From assembly GCA_947458745.1 (NCBI GenBank), contig CANGYQ010000004.1, positions 365,321 to 429,320 on the forward strand: a DNA stretch of 64,000 bases. Reading direction: 5' to 3'. Below, one piece after another: positions 59,373 to 64,000 of this stretch. The notes below the pieces were generated by a model. It was not told the origin of the DNA, made no database searches, and saw only the letters and a program-made list of their open reading frames with translations. The position numbers and the translations under genes were made by a program. Position 1 is the first letter of the stretch; each line of letters begins with the position of its first letter. The stretch is from Bryobacteraceae bacterium. GTDB taxonomy: Bacteria > Acidobacteriota > Terriglobia > Bryobacterales > Bryobacteraceae.

Positions 59373-61049
59373 ATGATGAAGGCGAAGAACTTAGCTCTCC
59401 TTTCCGCGGCCTTCCTGCTGGCAATGCCGGCTGGTTGGGCGCAGAACAAGAAACCGTCCAACGAAGCGCCGCGCGAAACCGTCGCCCGGCCCATGACTGA
59501 CAAGGAGCGCAAGCGGCGTGAGGACAAGCTCCGCAAGGAGTTGGAGACCCCGTTCCGCAAGTGGCTGAACGAAGACGTCGCCTACATCATCACGGACGAA
59601 GAGCGGACCTCATGGAAGCGCCTGCAGACCGACGAAGAGCGCGAGCAGTTCATTGAGGGCTTTTGGCTGCGCCGCGATCCGACGCCGGATTCACAGGAAA
59701 ACGAGTTCAAAGAAGAGCACTACCGCCGTATCGCGTACTCGAACGAGCGCTATGCCTCCGGCATTCCCGGCTGGAAGACCGACCGCGGCCGCATTTACAT
59801 CACCTACGGCCCACCGGACGAGATCGAGTCCCACCCCTCGGGTGGCACCTATGAGCGGCCCATTGAAGAAGGCGGCGGGACCACTTCAACCTTCCCGTTT
59901 GAGAAATGGCGTTACCGCTACATTGAGGGCATCGGCCTGGGCAACGACATCGTCATCGAATTTGTCGATCCGACGATGACGGGCGAATATCGCATGACCA
60001 TGGATCCGTCGGAAAAAGACGCCCTGATGATGGTGCCGGGTGCCGGCTTGACCATGATGGAGCAGATGGGCATGGCATCCAAGACGGACCGCTTCTCCCG
60101 CACCGACGGTACGCGTCTGGGTACAGGCAACCAGCCGCTGCCGATGCGCATGAATCAGTTTGAGCGTTTGCAGCGCTTTGCCGCCCTGCAGAAGGCACCG
60201 TCGATCAAGTTTAAGGATTTGGAAGCGCAGGTGAACTCCAAGGTCACCTTCAACGTGCTGCCGATACAGGTTCGCGCGGACTTCATGAAAATGACCAACT
60301 CCACCGTGATGGCCTACATCACGATTCAAATGGAGAAGAAGGATCTGCAGTTTAAGACCACGGATGGCGTGGCCAAGGGTGTCGTGAACATCTACGCGCG
60401 CATCACTTCGATGTCGCGCCGGGTGGTGAACGTCTGGGAACAGCCAGTGACGATTGAGGCTCCGGCGGAGATGTTGCAGGAAGCTTCCAAAGGCAAGGCG
60501 ATCTACCAGAATGCCGTGCCGCTGCCCCCGGGTAACTACCGGTTGAACGTGGTGGCCAAAGATGTCATTGGCGGCAACATGAACAACTACGAAGTGGCGC
60601 TGGCGGTGCCGCGGTTTGATGACGAGAAGCTGGGCGTCTCCACCGTGATTCTGGCTGACCAGATTGAAAAGGTGCCGACCAAAAACATCGGCTCCGGCCA
60701 ATTTGTGATCGGCTCTTCGAAGGTTCGTCCGCGCCTGTCGGAGAGCTTCGCCCGCGACGAGCGGATGGGCATCTACATGTCGCTCTACAACTTCGAGCCG
60801 GATGAGAAAACGCAGAAGCCGAGCGGAACCATCGAGTACGAAGTGGTGAAGCGCGATACCAACGAGAAGATTTTCGAGTTCAGCGAAGAACTGGCGTCGA
60901 TTGCCGGGGCCTCCGCGACGCAGGTAACGATTGAGAAGCTGTTGCCCATGAAGAGCTTGGTGCCAGGAAATTACACGCTGAAAATGAAGGTGACGGACAA
61001 GAAGCGGAACCAGACGCTGACGCCGACCGCAAACTTTACGGTCACCTAA
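59373..61049 (+). CDS. Secreted GWxTD-domain protein
   Basis: A 558-residue protein with a signal peptide (about 1-23, AGWAQ). The GWxTD domain is marked by PGWKTDRGRIYITYGPPDEIE (about 130-150), after a helical, charged N-terminal region containing DEERTSWKRLQTDEERE. The family is common in Acidobacteria and Bacteroidetes; its function is not established. The C-terminal half is beta-rich. The beta-barrel-like gene 98 bases downstream on the same strand suggests a joint role at the outer membrane, which is inference. Confidence 0.88.
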   Translation: MMKAKNLALLSAAFLLAMPAGWAQNKKPSNEAPRETVARPMTDKERKRREDKLRKELETPFRKWLNEDVAYIITDEERTSWKRLQTDEEREQFIEGFWLRRDPTPDSQENEFKEEHYRRIAYSNERYASGIPGWKTDRGRIYITYGPPDEIESHPSGGTYERPIEEGGGTTSTFPFEKWRYRYIEGIGLGNDIVIEFVDPTMTGEYRMTMDPSEKDALMMVPGAGLTMMEQMGMASKTDRFSRTDGTRLGTGNQPLPMRMNQFERLQRFAALQKAPSIKFKDLEAQVNSKVTFNVLPIQVRADFMKMTNSTVMAYITIQMEKKDLQFKTTDGVAKGVVNIYARITSMSRRVVNVWEQPVTIEAPAEMLQEASKGKAIYQNAVPLPPGNYRLNVVAKDVIGGNMNNYEVALAVPRFDDEKLGVSTVILADQIEKVPTKNIGSGQFVIGSSKVRPRLSESFARDERMGIYMSLYNFEPDEKTQKPSGTIEYEVVKRDTNEKIFEFSEELASIAGASATQVTIEKLLPMKSLVPGNYTLKMKVTDKKRNQTLTPTANFTVT

Positions 61050-61147
61050 ATTGGCGCGGCGGGGTTGGTTCGCGTGGTGGTTCTTGAATTGATTTTTGGG
61101 TAGTGGCTTTGAATCGGTAGTGGCATAAAAGGGACAGGCGTAAATCG

Positions 61148-62986
61148 ATGCTCCGCCGCGCACAGGATGTCGGTCGAGTCAGCAGCTTGCTGCTGCTAGT
61201 CGGCGTGTGTGCATTCACGACGGAAGCCCGGGCGGCAGCGATCGATACAGGGATGCGCATCCGGTTGCATGGCTCGATTGTGGGCTTTGTGACGGGTCCA
61301 GCCGGGGCGCAGCAGATGGGCGCGACGGTTTTCCTGTTGAACAAGTACGGCCGCCTGGTGAAGAAGACCTTCACCAATGAGCGGGGCGCCTTTGGCTTTG
61401 ACTTCCTGATGCCGGACTCGTACACGGTGCGCGTTAACCAGACCAGCTTTGCTCCGGCCTCAAAGTCTGGGGTGCGGGTAGACCCGGGGGTACGCAGCTT
61501 CCTGGCAATTCAACTGGCCTCCGTCGCCAGCTCAATTCAATTGGTCTCGGCCGCACCGAATGCGGCTTCGCTGATGAGCGACGAATGGAAGTGGGCGCTG
61601 CGCTCCAATGCTCCACTCCGGCCGGTGCTGCGGTTTGCTCCCGATTGGAAGGCACCGCGGACACGACTGCATTCGGCGGCATGGTTCACCGAAACGCAGG
61701 GAGTATTGAAGCTGTCAGCCGGCGAGATGGGTTCGGCGGAGGCGGCGTCACTGGGCGATGTGGGCACTGGTTTCGCGTTGGCCACATCAGTGTTTGGGTC
61801 CAGCCGAGTGATGTTCTCGGGCAACGTGGGCTATTCGGCCGCCAACGGCACGCCAGCGGCAGGCTTCCGCACTTCTTATCGTCCCCATGCCGCGGATACG
61901 GACCAGTTCAACCCGGAGCTAAAGCTGACCATGAAACAGGTCTTTCTGCCTTCGGGCGGACTGGGCCGGTTTGCCGGGTCACAGAGCAATCTGCCGGTCT
62001 TGCGGTCCATGTCCGCCAGTATCAGCGACCGCGTGCAACTATCGCAGCGGGTGCGGCTGGAAGTGGGCAGCACACTGGATTCGCTGAACTTCCTGGGCAA
62101 GCTGAACTACTTTAGCCCGTACGCGGTGAGCAGCATCGATTTAGGCCGCGCCGGGCTGGTGGAGATCGGCTTTAGCTCGGGCGTCCCGCCGGTGGAGCGA
62201 TACCGCACCGCGCGCGAAGCGACCGAAGGCGACACGGCGGCGGACTTGGCGCAGGACGTCGCGGCGCTGGGTCTACTGCCGCGCCTGAGCATCGCCAACA
62301 ATAGCTTACGCGTGCAGCGTTCAGAGAACTACGAGATGGGCTACCGGAAGAATTTCGGCCGCCGGTCAGTCAGCGGGGGTTTTTTCCGGGAAGCGATTTC
62401 CAATGCGGCCTTGACGTTGGCCTCGCCGGCGGGTGCCTACCCCTCTTCCGATTTGCTCCCGGATTTCAACTCCAACAGCGCCGTCTTCAATGCTGGGCAT
62501 CTCATACGGAACGGGTTTACGGCTTCCGGCTCGCAGCAGTTCGGTGATTGGATGACAGTTTCACTGATCTTCAGCCGCGGCGGGGTGCTGCGCACCGACC
62601 AGCGGGAGATGCGGACCAATGATCCGGCTGAGATGCGGGCCGCCATTCGCCGCAGCTTGCAGAATGCGGTATCGACCCGCGTGCACGGCAAACTGCCCCG
62701 CCTGGGCACCCGGTATCTGGCCTCCTATCAGTGGACCGACTATCGGGCGTTGACACCGGGCCATCTCTTTCTGACCAACATCACCACCACTGATGCGGGA
62801 TTGAACTTCTCGATCCGCCAACCGATGCCCGCCCTGCCATTTATGGCGGGACGGTTTGAGCTACACGCGGAGATGCGCAACCTGCTGGCCCAGGGGTATC
62901 TGCCGTTGACCATGCCCGACGGGCGCCAGATCTTGTTGATCCATACGCCACGCGCCCTGCGGGGCGGTGTGAGCTTTTTCTTCTAA
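61148..62986 (+). CDS. Carboxypeptidase-regulatory-like outer-membrane protein, TonB-receptor-like
   Basis: A 612-residue protein with a long signal peptide (to about residue 29, EARA). Residues about 42-115 form a carboxypeptidase-regulatory-type beta sandwich (GSIVGFVTGPAGAQQMGATV, RGAFGFDFLMPDSYTVRV). The rest is beta-rich with alternating residues and ends in SFFF, a C-terminal phenylalanine as in outer-membrane beta barrels. There is no plug domain, and no TonB box is evident, so it is shorter than the usual SusC/oar-type receptors. Probably an outer-membrane protein; role unknown. Cotranscription with the GWxTD gene is possible. Confidence 0.7.
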   Translation: MLRRAQDVGRVSSLLLLVGVCAFTTEARAAAIDTGMRIRLHGSIVGFVTGPAGAQQMGATVFLLNKYGRLVKKTFTNERGAFGFDFLMPDSYTVRVNQTSFAPASKSGVRVDPGVRSFLAIQLASVASSIQLVSAAPNAASLMSDEWKWALRSNAPLRPVLRFAPDWKAPRTRLHSAAWFTETQGVLKLSAGEMGSAEAASLGDVGTGFALATSVFGSSRVMFSGNVGYSAANGTPAAGFRTSYRPHAADTDQFNPELKLTMKQVFLPSGGLGRFAGSQSNLPVLRSMSASISDRVQLSQRVRLEVGSTLDSLNFLGKLNYFSPYAVSSIDLGRAGLVEIGFSSGVPPVERYRTAREATEGDTAADLAQDVAALGLLPRLSIANNSLRVQRSENYEMGYRKNFGRRSVSGGFFREAISNAALTLASPAGAYPSSDLLPDFNSNSAVFNAGHLIRNGFTASGSQQFGDWMTVSLIFSRGGVLRTDQREMRTNDPAEMRAAIRRSLQNAVSTRVHGKLPRLGTRYLASYQWTDYRALTPGHLFLTNITTTDAGLNFSIRQPMPALPFMAGRFELHAEMRNLLAQGYLPLTMPDGRQILLIHTPRALRGGVSFFF

Positions 62987-63060
62987 CCACTGGCTGAGGC
63001 ATCTCGTTAAGAGCTGGCCAGCGGGCACCAAAGGAGCACCGCCCTTCTGGCGGCAGCCGG

Positions 63061-63333
63061 CTAGATCGACTGCCGCATGGCTTCCCAGACGCGGTGGAGT
63101 CCGTTGACATAGCCGCGCGGTTCCTGGTGGTCCACCTGAAAGCGTTGCGCTTCGTCCTTGAAAGTGGACCATGTCATTTCTTCCACCGGTTCAAGCGCCA
63201 GGGTGGCGGCCTCGGCCTTGTCGACAATCAGGCGGTAGGGGTAATCATTGGTGGGGCTATGAAGGATCTCGCCTTCCAGCGCGAAGCGCTCCTGGAGCGC
63301 GGTGAGATGCTTCCGCCGCCTGGCGCGGATCAT
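63061..63333 (-). CDS. Small hypothetical protein
   Basis: A 90-residue charged protein with no signal peptide, membrane segment or known motif. N-terminus MIRARRRKHLTALQERF is basic; then EILHSPTNDYPYRLIVDKAEAATLALEPVEEMTW. Its codon use is similar to neighbours and it is convergent with the previous gene. I do not recognise it; it could be a small regulator or a spurious frame. The 275 bases up to the tRNA hold no other credible gene. Confidence 0.5.
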   Translation of the reverse strand: MIRARRRKHLTALQERFALEGEILHSPTNDYPYRLIVDKAEAATLALEPVEEMTWSTFKDEAQRFQVDHQEPRGYVNGLHRVWEAMRQSI

Positions 63334-63608
63334 GATCCGGTCTTCATCCAGACCATCGGCCTAGTTCCGGGAATTCTTGTACGCACAGGCCAATGAGAAC
63401 CATCCGTAACGAGTCGCAAGCCACATCGTTTTCTTGTCTCCCTAAAGTCATCATCGCCCAACTTTTGGACCGGCCGGGCCGGTTGGCGCAGTGCCAACCC
63501 GGGCCGCAGATTTGGGTTCGCGAAGGCAGCTGTGGTAGCCTGAGATTTGGGCATAGAATGTCAGGCAAAGGCGCATTTTGCGCGCGCCGGAAGTTCAGCC
63601 TAAGCTTG

Positions 63609-63684
<76 letters not shown>

Positions 63685-63724
63685 GAATTTCTAAACTCCG
63701 ACAAGAGGCAGGTCCGTTTAGTCC

Positions 63725-64000
63725 ATGGCGAAGGAAAAATTTGATCGATCGAAGCCGCACTGCAATGTGGGCACGATTGGACATATCGATCACGGGAAGA
63801 CAACGTTGACGGCGGCGATCACCAAGACGCTGGCCAAGCACAATCCGAAGGTGTCGTTCCGGAGCTTTGACTCGATCGACAATGCGCCGGAAGAAAAGGC
63901 TCGTGGCATCACGATTGCCGCGTCGCACGTGGAGTATGAGACGGCAAACCGTCACTACGCGCACGTCGATTGCCCCGGCCACGCCGACTACATCAAGAAC
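63725..64000 (+). CDS. tuf: Elongation factor Tu, N-terminal part
   Basis: The first 92 codons of EF-Tu; the gene continues beyond the window. [19 protein letters not shown] leads into [14 protein letters not shown] (the P-loop), then [19 protein letters not shown], the switch region, and [13 protein letters not shown] with the DxxG motif. ATG 63725 follows GCAGG at about 63707. EF-Tu brings aminoacyl-tRNA to the ribosome. The tRNA-Thr gene just upstream is probably on the same transcript. Confidence 0.98.
   Translation, partial: MAKEKFDRSKPHCNVGTIGHIDHGKTTLTAAITKTLAKHNPKVSFRSFDSIDNAPEEKARGITIAASHVEYETANRHYAHVDCPGHADYIKN

Overview
The window looks like a chromosomal segment of an acidobacterium, most likely from the Solibacter/Bryobacter group (Bryobacterales). 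The basis is high GC, many secreted peptidases and hydrolases with cleavable signal peptides, PEP-CTERM proteins, a GWxTD-domain protein, the ABC-permease/M1-aminopeptidase fusion, a futalosine-type menaquinone gene pair, and frequent GTG/TTG starts. The taxon is inferred from gene content and style; no rRNA is present to prove it. No phage, plasmid, insertion sequence or CRISPR array is visible.

Layout. 0-18 kb: tail of a PEP-CTERM protein, prmC, an MFS exporter with a zinc-protease-like protein, a cold-shock gene with its own terminator, an SDR, a large secreted esterase, the ABC-M1 fusion with its ATPase, a small zinc-ribbon protein, a VOC protein, glmU, truB, an ABC exporter overlapping a DmpA-type peptidase, then larB and a DUF192 lipoprotein. 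18-28 kb: mqnP-mqnE (menaquinone by the futalosine route), a POTRA-only protein, a hybrid histidine kinase, scpA-scpB-rluB (chromosome condensation, 23S rRNA modification), a CoA-binding protein and an NAD(P)-binding protein. 28-36 kb: an alpha/alpha-toroid-like protein, HpcH/HpaI aldolase and ACS-type MFS transporter in a row, sthA, a PLP alanine-racemase-fold enzyme, a CocE-type hydrolase. 36-46 kb: a small antitoxin-like gene, a nucleotidyltransferase, terC, two colliding broken genes (hydrolase/cyclase and PEP-CTERM), SulP with beta carbonic anhydrase, secreted deaminase and penicillin-acylase-like enzymes, and an SmtB-type metal sensor with a histidine-rich tandem-repeat protein. 46-54.9 kb: HAD phosphatase, PYROXD2-like oxidoreductase, S9 peptidase with alcohol dehydrogenase, an M14-like protein lacking its zinc ligands, moaB and a truncated globin. 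54.9-58.4 kb: three tandem PEP-CTERM paralogs. 58.6-64 kb: rpmB-rpmG, GWxTD protein, an outer-membrane beta-barrel-like protein, tRNA-Thr and the start of tuf.

How it works together: most of the DNA is housekeeping, flanked by a cell-envelope and secretome load (PEP-CTERM proteins, S9/S15/S45/M1/M14-type proteins) that fits a soil polymer or peptide scavenger. The less ordinary parts are (a) the three PEP-CTERM paralogs, two of which share a matching promoter and a conserved possibly structured leader, the second having lost its ATG; (b) the SmtB-like/His-rich pair; (c) the pseudogene junction near 38.73 kb; (d) the catalytically degenerate M14 relative; and (e) palindromic intergenic elements, four of five of which sit between convergent genes. 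I found no convincing wholly new multi-gene system; the PEP-CTERM leader is the best candidate for undescribed regulation.
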